Below, piece after piece: positions 6,748 to 13,739 of a stretch of DNA of 23,486 nucleotides (its first letter is position 1; each line of letters starts with the position of its first letter). The DNA comes from Ruminococcus sp. UBA4275. GTDB lineage: Bacteria; Bacillota; Clostridia; Oscillospirales; Ruminococcaceae. The position numbers and the translations under genes are program-made. The notes under the pieces were generated by a model, which ran no database searches, had not been told where the DNA came from, and worked only from the letters and a program-made list of their open reading frames with translations. Where the stretch lies: the NCBI GenBank assembly GCA_002395085.1, contig DGVV01000126.1, positions 1 to 23,486 on the forward strand, given 5' to 3'.

Positions 6748-7722
6748 ATGAGTATTTCTGTAATCATTGAACAAATGGGAAAGCTGTTTGTGATTCTCTG
6801 CCTCGGCACAATTCTGGCAAGGCTGGAGATTCTCGACGTCCACACGAAACAGAAGCTGACAAAACTGCTGCTGTACGTCACAACGCCGCTGATGATGATT
6901 GACGCTTTCCACGACCGTATGCTGATGCTGGAAACACAGGAACAAGCAGCAAATGCGGTCTCCGTCGGAATGCTGTTTGCATTCTCGTTTGCGTTTTACA
7001 TCATCATGATTGTGCTTTCGCTGCTGCTGGTCTTTGCCATGCGCATCCCGAAGGAAGACCGGCGCATCTACCTGTTCATGACAATCTTCGGAAATGTCGG
7101 ATTTATGGGCTTTCCGGTTGTAGAATCGGTTTACGGGACTGAGGGCTTGTTCTATGCGGCAATCCTGAACAGCGTATTCAACATTTTTGTTTATACGTTC
7201 GGTGTCGTGCTGATGGGCGGCGCTTCGGAAAAAGAAGGTGCATCATTCGCAGATACACTCCGCGGCATCCCTTGGAAAAAACTGCTGCTGACGCCCGCCG
7301 TCCTCTGCACGGCAGTTGGTATCGTCATTTTTGCATTTCATATCCGGCTGCCCGGCATCCTTGCGGACACCTGCAATACACTCGGCGGACTCACCTCCCC
7401 GATTGCCATGTTGGTGGTCGGCGCAAATCTCAACGGCATGAAATTCCGCGAAATGGTCACAGATATGCGCATGAATATTTATGTGCTGCTGCGGCAGATT
7501 GCGCTTCCGCTGGTTTTCTGGGTCATAATCCGTCTGCTGACACAGCATAACGTTCTCGCACCGACGCTTCTGCTGATGTCCTGTATGCCTGCTGCAAATA
7601 CAACTGCACTTTTTGCAACAGAGTATCACGGTAATGAAAAACTCGCTTCACAGGGCATTTTCCTGACCACCCTGTTCTCACTCATTTCATTTCCGCTTGT
7701 CATCTGGATATGCGTCCGCTGA
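6748..7722 (+). CDS. AEC (auxin efflux carrier) family transporter
   Basis: A 324-residue inner-membrane protein with about ten hydrophobic segments split into two halves of five, the bile/arsenite/riboflavin-transporter (BART) fold of the AEC family (PF03547). Typical spots are the N-terminal GKLFVILCLGTILAR, the FGNVGFMGFPVVESVYG segment (helix-break region with conserved Asn and Pro), TSPIAMLVVGANLNG in the middle, and MPAANTTALFATEY near the end. Family members export organic acids such as malate or small anions; the substrate here is unknown. GAGGG lies six bases before the ATG at 6748. It is first in a two-gene operon with the VanZ-like gene 18 bases downstream. Confidence 0.9.
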   Translation: MSISVIIEQMGKLFVILCLGTILARLEILDVHTKQKLTKLLLYVTTPLMMIDAFHDRMLMLETQEQAANAVSVGMLFAFSFAFYIIMIVLSLLLVFAMRIPKEDRRIYLFMTIFGNVGFMGFPVVESVYGTEGLFYAAILNSVFNIFVYTFGVVLMGGASEKEGASFADTLRGIPWKKLLLTPAVLCTAVGIVIFAFHIRLPGILADTCNTLGGLTSPIAMLVVGANLNGMKFREMVTDMRMNIYVLLRQIALPLVFWVIIRLLTQHNVLAPTLLLMSCMPAANTTALFATEYHGNEKLASQGIFLTTLFSLISFPLVIWICVR

Positions 7723-7740
7723 TAGATAAAGGGAGAAAAA

Positions 7741-8214
7741 ATGAAACAAAAAAGCAACAAGATAATAATTTGGCTGCTCGCGCTTGCATACGCGGCAGCC
7801 ATGCTGTATCTACTATTTTTCATACGCTATGTGGGTACGCCGGACACGACCGATGGCTATTGGCAAGCCATTCGCAGCACCTTGAATCTCGTGCCGCTGC
7901 GCACCATCAAAATGTTTCTGCGCCAGATCCGCTATATCGGGCCCGGCGATTTCGCCTTTCGCAATCTCGCAGGCAATGTGGTCATGTTCGTTCCGTTCGG
8001 GATCTTTCTGCCGGTACTGTTTCCAAAGCAGCGCAATTTTTTCCGGTTTTTCGGAACATCCGCCCTCACAATCATCCTGGTTGAGCTGTTGCAGGGCATT
8101 ACGCTGCTTGGTTCATGCGACATCGACGACTTCATTCTGAATATGGGCGGCATCCTGATCGGCTATGTGCTGTACTGGATCTTCCGCCCGCGGAAGAAAC
8201 CGGTCAGCGCTTGA
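7741..8214 (+). CDS. VanZ-like family membrane protein
   Basis: A 157-residue protein with four membrane segments and the VanZ-like pattern: N-terminal helix, the segment STLNLVPLRTIKMFL, then FRNLAGNVVMFVPFGIFLPV, and the late LVELLQGI and DIDDFILNMGGILIGYVLYW. The NLVP, GNVVMFVPFG and DIDD-N-GG elements are the conserved points of PF04892. Founding member VanZ gives low-level teicoplanin resistance, but most homologues in Firmicute chromosomes have no known role and no vancomycin genes are nearby. GGGAG six bases before the ATG supports the start. The gene ends tail-to-tail with rarA, overlapping it by 11 bases. Confidence 0.92.
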   Translation: MKQKSNKIIIWLLALAYAAAMLYLLFFIRYVGTPDTTDGYWQAIRSTLNLVPLRTIKMFLRQIRYIGPGDFAFRNLAGNVVMFVPFGIFLPVLFPKQRNFFRFFGTSALTIILVELLQGITLLGSCDIDDFILNMGGILIGYVLYWIFRPRKKPVSA

Positions 8215-9463
8215 TCTTATCCCAGTAAGCCTTCGCGGACTGCTCCGCCTTATTTTCTCCGTAATGATAGTACACCCGATCCTTAATCGAATCCGGCAGA
8301 TATTGCTGCTGCACCCAATGGTTCGGGTAATCATGCGGATAAAGATAATGCTGACCGCGTTCCGCCGCACCTGCGCCATCGAAATGAACATTTTGCAGCG
8401 CACGCGGAAAATCACCCGAAAGACCGGCACGAATATCGGCTGAAGCAGCGTCTATCGCAAGATAGGCGCTGTTTGATTTTGGCGCAGTAGCAAGTAAAAT
8501 CACCGCATCTGCAATCGGAATGCGAGCCTCAGGCAGTCCAAGCTGAAGTGCCGAATCCACTGCTGCTTTCACAATCGGAATCGCCATCGGATATGCAAGC
8601 CCGATATCCTCTGACGCAATCACCAGCAGGCGTCTGCAAACAGAAAGCAAATCTCCAGCCTCCAGAAGCCGCGCCGCATAATGAATCGCAGCATTCTCAT
8701 CCGAACCGCGGATCGACTTCTGCAAGCCGGAAAGCAGATCATAATGCTGATCGCCGTCGCGGTCATAGCGCATATTGCTGCGCTGTGTCAATGCCTCTAC
8801 GCTTTCCATTGAGATATGCAGACCATCCTCCTGCCGTTCCGCAGACAGCACAGCAAGCTCCACCGTATTCACAGCTTTTCGGACATCTCCGCCGCAGCCT
8901 GCCGCAATATAAAACAAAACATCCTCCTGGTAGTGCAGCGTTGTCCCCTGTTCCTCCTCCAGAAACCGGAATGCACGCGCTACCGCCGGAATCATCTGCT
9001 CCTGCGTAACAGGCTTAAACTCGAATACAGTCGAGCGGCTGATAATCGCATTAAACACCGCAAAATATGGATTCTCCGTTGTCGATGCGATGAGCGTCAC
9101 ACTGCCGTTTTCGATGTATTCCAGCAAACTTTGCTGCTGCTTCTTATTGAGATACTGAATCTCATCAAGATAAAGCAACACGCCACGACTTCCAAACAGA
9201 GATCCGCTTTCCTGAAGAATCTCGCGAATGTCTCCGACGGATGCCGTCGTACCGTTCAGCTTATGCAGAGAAAGGTCGCTGCTGTCTGCAATCATACGGG
9301 CAAGAGTCGTCTTGCCGACACCGGAAGGACCGTAAAAGATCATATTCGGGATCTGCCCCGATTCGATGATGCGGCGCATCGGTTTGCCGGGGCCGAACAG
9401 ATGCGGCTGCCCGACCATATCACTGATGCTGCGCGGGCGGAGTCGTTCCGCGAGTGGAATCAT
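8204..9463 (-). CDS. rarA: Replication-associated recombination protein A (RarA/MgsA), AAA+ ATPase
   Basis: A 419-residue clamp-loader-like AAA+ ATPase that acts at stalled replication forks. Seen: N-terminal PLAERLRPRSISDMVGQPHL, Walker A GPSGVGKTT (about 45-53), Walker B LLYLDEIQYLNKKQQ with Asp100-Glu101, sensor-1 region LIASTTENPYFAVF, and the C-terminal tetramerisation region with SEDIGLAYPMA and PHDYPNHWVQQQYLP. Length matches the family (about 420-450). I place the start at 9463 because AAGGA lies 10 bases upstream and the protein then begins at the family-conserved 'PLA-RLRP' position; an in-frame ATG at 9487 adds eight residues but abuts the hairpin at 9488-9521 and has no ribosome binding site. 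Probably reached by read-through from the cellulase operon or by its own unseen promoter. Confidence 0.96.
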   Translation of the reverse strand: MIPLAERLRPRSISDMVGQPHLFGPGKPMRRIIESGQIPNMIFYGPSGVGKTTLARMIADSSDLSLHKLNGTTASVGDIREILQESGSLFGSRGVLLYLDEIQYLNKKQQQSLLEYIENGSVTLIASTTENPYFAVFNAIISRSTVFEFKPVTQEQMIPAVARAFRFLEEEQGTTLHYQEDVLFYIAAGCGGDVRKAVNTVELAVLSAERQEDGLHISMESVEALTQRSNMRYDRDGDQHYDLLSGLQKSIRGSDENAAIHYAARLLEAGDLLSVCRRLLVIASEDIGLAYPMAIPIVKAAVDSALQLGLPEARIPIADAVILLATAPKSNSAYLAIDAASADIRAGLSGDFPRALQNVHFDGAGAAERGQHYLYPHDYPNHWVQQQYLPDSIKDRVYYHYGENKAEQSAKAYWDKIKR

Positions 9464-9487
9464 AAAATCGCCGTCCTTTAATAGCAT

Positions 9488-9521
9488 ATCAGCGGTGTAT
9501 CCGCCTGAATACACCGCTGAT
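9488..9521. repeat. Perfect 13-bp inverted repeat between dockerin gene and rarA
   Basis: ATCAGCGGTGTAT and ATACACCGCTGAT are exact reverse complements around an 8-base loop. The stem begins six bases after the stop of the leftward phosphodiester glycosidase. In the leftward direction the following sequence is not T-rich, so it is a weak intrinsic terminator at best; it may attenuate rarA transcription, protect the upstream mRNA 3' end, or be an operator. Its half-site GGTGTATCC/GAATACACC recurs near the cel9 promoter. Confidence 0.7.
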
Positions 9522-9527
9522 TGTTGA

Positions 9528-10655
9528 TTATTCCTGCGGCACTTCGCAGATATACAGAATATCGCTCGAATATCTGCCGCCTGTCGAACCAATCTGAATA
9601 CCGGATGGAGAATTATAAGTTTCCCCGTTGAAAATGATCTCGGAGCTGCTTCCGCCGTCCATATTGAACGCCTCTTTTACGCCGAGTGACGCGAAAAACG
9701 CAGCATATTCGTCCAGCGTCGGGCCAACCGCGTAGCCGGGCTGTCTGCCGTCTGCCTGCACAAATACGTAATGACCCGGTTCATAGTAGCCAATACCGCT
9801 GCGGGGATTCGCAACTGCAATTGACCCGCGCAGACCGGTTTTTGCTACACCGTTTGTCACAAGTCCGGGCGAAAAGGCGGTAGTCTGCCAGATTTCTGCT
9901 TTTTCCTCATCGGTCAGCGCACGGTATTCCGCATCTGTCAGAACCTTCATTTCACCGTTTTTGTAGATCACGCAAACTTCCGCTCTTCCCTTTTCGCGGT
10001 ACATCACACCATTGCGGTAAGTGATGCCGTTATCACGCAGCTCACAATAATCGCAGTTGATTGCAAAGATTGCATCATTCTCCCGCGCCATATTGCCGAC
10101 GGAATCGAGCTGAGCCGAACGTGTATCCGGAAAGCTGCCCTTTGCAAATGCACCGCGCAGCGATTCGATGCTCCGGACATGAACATCCACGACATGAAAC
10201 ATCTGATGATGATCCGTAAAGAATTCACTCTCAGGGATCAGCCTTGCGAGATAACGCAGCATCATAGTCAAATCGTAGACATTCACATCGCCATCCTCAT
10301 TGCAGTCAGCATTTTTCTCTGCGGTCTCGCTGAGAATTGCCTTAACATCGCCGCCGGAACGCCGGCAGCAGAGGACAGCGTCCTGTACCGTCACCGTGTT
10401 GTCCTCGTTCAGATCACCGGTAACACGATTCATCGCAACTTTCGTAATCTGAACAGAGACGTCGTGACTTTTGTAGCTGTTTTCTGTCACAGTCACAGTG
10501 TCATCCTTTGAAAAGACCTCCGGCCACTGATAGGCAAAACCGGACAAATCATAACCGTCATCGTTCACCTGATCAGCAGCAGCAACACTGCCGCTGATCA
10601 TCGAGACAGCAAGCATTCCTGCCGCAGCAGCCGTGCCAAGTCGTTTCCAATGCAT
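9528..10655 (-). CDS. Secreted phosphodiester glycosidase (NAGPA domain) with an internal dockerin
   Basis: A 375-residue secreted protein. A signal peptide ends about residue 26 (VAAA). The phosphodiester glycosidase domain (PF09992; NAGPA, the 'uncovering enzyme' family) is recognised by FHVVDVHVRSIESLRGAFA, FAINCDYCELRDNGITYRNG, PRSGIGYYEPGHYVFVQADG and the core FNMDGGSSSEIIFNG (about 329-343). The family removes sugars from phosphodiester linkages, for example in phosphoglycans or cell-wall glycans; the real substrate is unknown. A two-loop dockerin (residues 80-141: GDLNEDNTVTVQDAVL and NADCNEDGDVNVYDLTMM) lies after the domain's first strand (SHDVSVQITKVAM, 63-75), so it is inside the catalytic domain rather than terminal. 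Family-typical Gly/Tyr in 'INGDYY' are Cys here. It follows the GH9 gene by 27 bases; AAAGGA lies 11 bases before the ATG. Confidence 0.88.
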   Translation of the reverse strand: MHWKRLGTAAAAGMLAVSMISGSVAAADQVNDDGYDLSGFAYQWPEVFSKDDTVTVTENSYKSHDVSVQITKVAMNRVTGDLNEDNTVTVQDAVLCCRRSGGDVKAILSETAEKNADCNEDGDVNVYDLTMMLRYLARLIPESEFFTDHHQMFHVVDVHVRSIESLRGAFAKGSFPDTRSAQLDSVGNMARENDAIFAINCDYCELRDNGITYRNGVMYREKGRAEVCVIYKNGEMKVLTDAEYRALTDEEKAEIWQTTAFSPGLVTNGVAKTGLRGSIAVANPRSGIGYYEPGHYVFVQADGRQPGYAVGPTLDEYAAFFASLGVKEAFNMDGGSSSEIIFNGETYNSPSGIQIGSTGGRYSSDILYICEVPQE

Positions 10656-10682
10656 GAATGATCGGTTCCTTTCATTTAGAGT

Positions 10683-13409
10683 TTATTTGCCGAGTACAGA
10701 GTTATCCACAAGACGAGCGAGATAACGCAGGAGGAGCAGGAGATCCTTTGTGTCTCTCTTAGAGTCCTTCACAACGTCAGCATTCTTTTCGCCCTGTTCT
10801 TTCAGCGTAGCAGTGCTGTCGCCGCCGACAACACGCGCAAGCAGAACTGCATCCGTAACATCAACCTTACCATCGCAGTTGACATCACCATACATAACCT
10901 TGGAAGAATCCTGCTGCTCAGTCGTCTTGGAGCTGCTGCCGCCGATGTCAGCGCCTTCCGGTGCGACACCCCAGACCTGTTCGCCGTCCACATACATGGT
11001 AATACGGTCAAACTCTTCCGGTGCAGCATTCAGCGAAACGCCCTTTTCCTCCGCAGAGACGATACCCTGCCGGCTGTAGTCATTGGATGCATCCCAGATA
11101 AACTTGTAATCAGCATCCTGCTTCTGATCCATAATTGCGAACTGATATGCCATCTTGCCGTAGAACTTGTATGCCGGCCAGGTCAGCTCCACATAGCAGC
11201 CGCCCTTGTCGTCATACTGCACGATCTCATAGGAGACCTCATATTTCTTGTTGGTATCAGATGCCATCATATCGTAGTCCGGACGAATCTGAATGTCCTC
11301 GAACTTTCCGCCGCCCTTGAGGATTTCGGAAATATCAAAGTAATAACGGATCTTGACCTCGTTGAGATAACGCGGCGGACGGGTCGTCTGGTTGGTGAAC
11401 TCCACGAGGATCTGGGTTGCCATGTTATCTTCCTGACCGACAGCAGCCTTCAGAACAAACTCCTGAAGCTCCTCTTTGGACTTGTAGGATTCCTCCTTGA
11501 TCGGGAAGTTCTCCTCGATCTTCATATCGTCTGTACCAAAGAAGTGATAGAGACCTGCGCAGGCGCCGACAACAGCAGCGTTATAGTCAACAGCAACTTC
11601 ATTGTAGACATAGTCCTTGGTGATGTCGCGGTGCCAGTCGGTGGAATCAGGGCCGCCGACCAGTGCGCCCCAGAGGATATGCACCTGATCTGCCGGATGA
11701 TCCATGTTCAGATCCTTGGAGCCGTGCGATGCTCTGTGGTGCGGATGCGATGCAGCAGTATCAGACCAGCCGACGATGTACGGTCTGTTCATCGGGTTCT
11801 TACCCATGATATACTCCATCTGACCCTCAGCCCATTTTGCAAAACGCAGCGGATCATTTGCCTTCTCATGGTTCTCTGCTTCCTTCGCGTAGACGAGGCA
11901 GCAGAGCTGACCTGCGGTGTTGTAACGGCAGGAGCCGTACTCATTCAGGACAGCAAATCCGGCAGGAGAAGTCGAGAGGAAGTCAGTTGCTTCCGGTTTT
12001 GGCGGCTGCGTATCCCACTTGAATTCCTTGTTCCAGATGGTATCAACCAGACCCGGATCGAGGTGGGTGATGCCGGACCAGAACTCGCAGTTCCAGCGGA
12101 AGATGTACCAGTCTCGCTCAGTGTTGGTGACCGGTGCGAGCTTTGCAAACACGCCGCCCCAGACGGTATCCCAGCAGTGAACCCAGATATTGTTCCAGCA
12201 GTTATTGGTATCCTTCATGATACGTGCAAACCAGCCGGTGTACGGGTGGCCGTCGTTATCGAAGGTCTTGGACTCATCCACGGAAATGATCGGGGTGATG
12301 TACTTCTCATAAGCCTTGTCATTGCGCACGGAGATGTCACCGTCGCAGGCGCAGTAATACAGCCACACAGCCGCCCACGAGATTTCGTCGTAGTCATAGC
12401 TGGAGGTGTAGAAGCCGCCGTCGTAGCCGAGCGTCAGAACATTGGAGACATCCTCAGGATCGTTCTCATGAGAATCGACTGCCATCTCATAGAGATCCTG
12501 TGCGCCCTTGAGGCACTTCTTTGCATAGTCCGGATCGGTGTCCTTGAAGTTCAGGTAGTTGACCGCCAGAGCAGCGGCAGCACCTGCGCACATATCGGAT
12601 GCACGGGAGTCAGTCTGTCTGGACTTCTTCGCATTGGAGTCCTTCGACTTATCCGCAGCATTGCCGACCTGATTGGAGGCGTCAAAGACATTCTCACGGG
12701 TTGCGAGGTAAGCAGGTCTTGCAAAATCGAGCAGATGCTCGCCCTGAAGATCCGGGCAGAGCCAGTAGTTGTGGTCAATGTTACCCTCACCGACCTGATA
12801 GACATAAGCCAGCAGCTTGCCGTCCTTGTCATAGTAGAGCGATTTGAGATAGAAATCGCAGAAAGCACGCAGAATGTACTCCATGTGTTCCTGATTTCCG
12901 GTCTTCTCATACGCATCACGGAACTCATAGTAGCCCCAGCCGAGCGTAGAAGCAGCATAAGAACCAGGCAAACCGAACTTGACGTGGTCACCTGCATCGT
13001 GCATACCGCCCTCGCAGTTGAGGCAGCCGTCGCCGTCCGGATCGAGTTCTTCACGGTGTTCCTCAATCCACTCATTCGGCAGATTGATACCCTTGAAGTC
13101 TTCACCGTACTGCTTCAGCGGGATATGCTCATCCTCCATGTGGCAGTCCGCGCGCCATTCCAGCAGACCCGTGCGTTTGCCGCACTTGTTTGCGTCATAG
13201 AATGACAGCGTATACTGCATTCCCTTTGCGAAGTTGACCTCCACATCGTCGTAAGAGAAACTCTTGGGATCCGGGAAAGTCCGCTCACTTTCATCGACCG
13301 GACCGGGATCCTCGCCTGCCGCCGCCCATGCCTGCGTCATGCACGCGCCCGTCATGAGAACGGACAGGCACACGCAGAGTCCGGCACGAAACCATTTCTT
13401 GTTTTTCAT
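10683..13409 (-). CDS. Cellulosomal GH9 endoglucanase with CBM3-like module and dockerin
   Basis: A 908-residue secreted cellulase. Order: signal peptide (1-30, ending AWAA); GH9 (alpha/alpha)6 barrel (about 55-625); CBM3 (type c-like) module (about 645-815, ILVEFTNQTTRPPRYLNEVK); a short Ser/Gln-rich linker; dockerin (841-902). Catalytic points are intact: GGMHDAGDHVKFGLP with Asp138 and Asp141 as water-activating acids, HPHHRASH (555-562), and NEVAVDYNAA with Glu604 as proton donor. It cleaves beta-1,4-glucan, and a fused CBM3c usually gives processive endoglucanase action. The first dockerin loop (GDVNCDGKVDVTDAV) is canonical; the second (NADVVKDSKRDTKDLL) lacks the usual position-3 Asn/Asp. 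AAGGAGG five bases before the ATG gives a very strong translation start. The phosphodiester glycosidase gene follows in the same operon. Confidence 0.96.
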   Translation of the reverse strand: MKNKKWFRAGLCVCLSVLMTGACMTQAWAAAGEDPGPVDESERTFPDPKSFSYDDVEVNFAKGMQYTLSFYDANKCGKRTGLLEWRADCHMEDEHIPLKQYGEDFKGINLPNEWIEEHREELDPDGDGCLNCEGGMHDAGDHVKFGLPGSYAASTLGWGYYEFRDAYEKTGNQEHMEYILRAFCDFYLKSLYYDKDGKLLAYVYQVGEGNIDHNYWLCPDLQGEHLLDFARPAYLATRENVFDASNQVGNAADKSKDSNAKKSRQTDSRASDMCAGAAAALAVNYLNFKDTDPDYAKKCLKGAQDLYEMAVDSHENDPEDVSNVLTLGYDGGFYTSSYDYDEISWAAVWLYYCACDGDISVRNDKAYEKYITPIISVDESKTFDNDGHPYTGWFARIMKDTNNCWNNIWVHCWDTVWGGVFAKLAPVTNTERDWYIFRWNCEFWSGITHLDPGLVDTIWNKEFKWDTQPPKPEATDFLSTSPAGFAVLNEYGSCRYNTAGQLCCLVYAKEAENHEKANDPLRFAKWAEGQMEYIMGKNPMNRPYIVGWSDTAASHPHHRASHGSKDLNMDHPADQVHILWGALVGGPDSTDWHRDITKDYVYNEVAVDYNAAVVGACAGLYHFFGTDDMKIEENFPIKEESYKSKEELQEFVLKAAVGQEDNMATQILVEFTNQTTRPPRYLNEVKIRYYFDISEILKGGGKFEDIQIRPDYDMMASDTNKKYEVSYEIVQYDDKGGCYVELTWPAYKFYGKMAYQFAIMDQKQDADYKFIWDASNDYSRQGIVSAEEKGVSLNAAPEEFDRITMYVDGEQVWGVAPEGADIGGSSSKTTEQQDSSKVMYGDVNCDGKVDVTDAVLLARVVGGDSTATLKEQGEKNADVVKDSKRDTKDLLLLLRYLARLVDNSVLGK

Positions 13410-13474
13410 AAAATCCTCCTTTTTCCTGCTGTCAGATTGTGGAAATAATGCCCCCTAAAATAAAACACGGATAC

Positions 13475-13504
13475 ACTATATCACCCGGTGTATTCCGCTG
13501 GTAA
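13475..13504 (-). promoter_or_regulatory. Tentative promoter of the GH9 operon, overlapped by an inverted repeat
   Basis: Minus-strand TTACCA (13504-13499), 18-base spacer, TATAGT (13480-13475) with TGA before the -10 (extended -10). The -35 is only a 4/6 match, so the promoter may need help. An inverted repeat, CGGAATACAC and GTGTATCCG, straddles the -10 and could be an operator. Leader would be about 60 bases. Confidence 0.4.
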
Positions 13505-13524
13505 CGGGCAAATCCACGTTTCCG

Positions 13525-13594
13525 CCTGGTGACAGCAAAAGCGGCATAGCTACGATGTTTTTTGTCGAATGACCGCTTCGCACAGCCAACCAGG
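13525..13594. other. Imperfect long hairpin in the secA-cel9 intergenic region
   Basis: On the minus strand CCTGGT pairs with ACCAGG and GCGAAGCGG pairs with CCGCTTTTGC inside it, leaving a loop of about 28 bases. It lies upstream of the tentative GH9 promoter and downstream of the secA terminator. It could be the core of a structured RNA, a small repeat element or a regulator-binding region. The 330-base gap between 13409 and 13740 otherwise holds the promoter and the terminator; no credible coding frame is seen in it. Confidence 0.35.
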
Positions 13595-13638
13595 AGGTCA
13601 CGCAGACTCCGCCGCAGCGAAACAGCGCCTTAGTGAGC

Positions 13639-13721
13639 AAAAATAAAGAAAAACGTGCAGACACAGCCCATTCAGCAGAATATGCCCGTGCAGTTTCCAT
13701 CACGTTCCGCTGCGGGCTGTG
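13639..13721 (-). terminator. Terminator of secA
   Basis: In the leftward transcript CACAGCCC...GGGCTGTG (13721-13714 with 13669-13662) and the adjoining CAGCGGAA/TTCTGCTG form an extended stem, followed about 8 bases later by a long U-rich stretch (CGTTTTTCTTTATTTTTGC). It starts about 20 bases after the secA stop. The large loop makes the fold less standard than the other terminators here. Confidence 0.6.
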
Positions 13722-13739
13722 CCGGCATGGTTATTTAGA

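Noticed and set aside
9464..9592. N-terminal extension of rarA to 9592
   Set aside because: It would cross the inverted repeat and run into the end of the upstream gene; the family N-terminus and a ribosome binding site place the start at 9463.
11544..13205. A 553-codon open frame on the plus strand opposite the GH9 gene
   Set aside because: Same cause: antisense to a gene with full catalytic motifs; the translation shows no recognisable domain.
13476..13703. A 75-codon minus-strand ORF in the secA-cel9 gap
   Set aside because: It starts inside the secA terminator and ends on the promoter-like region; no ribosome binding site and no recognisable domain.
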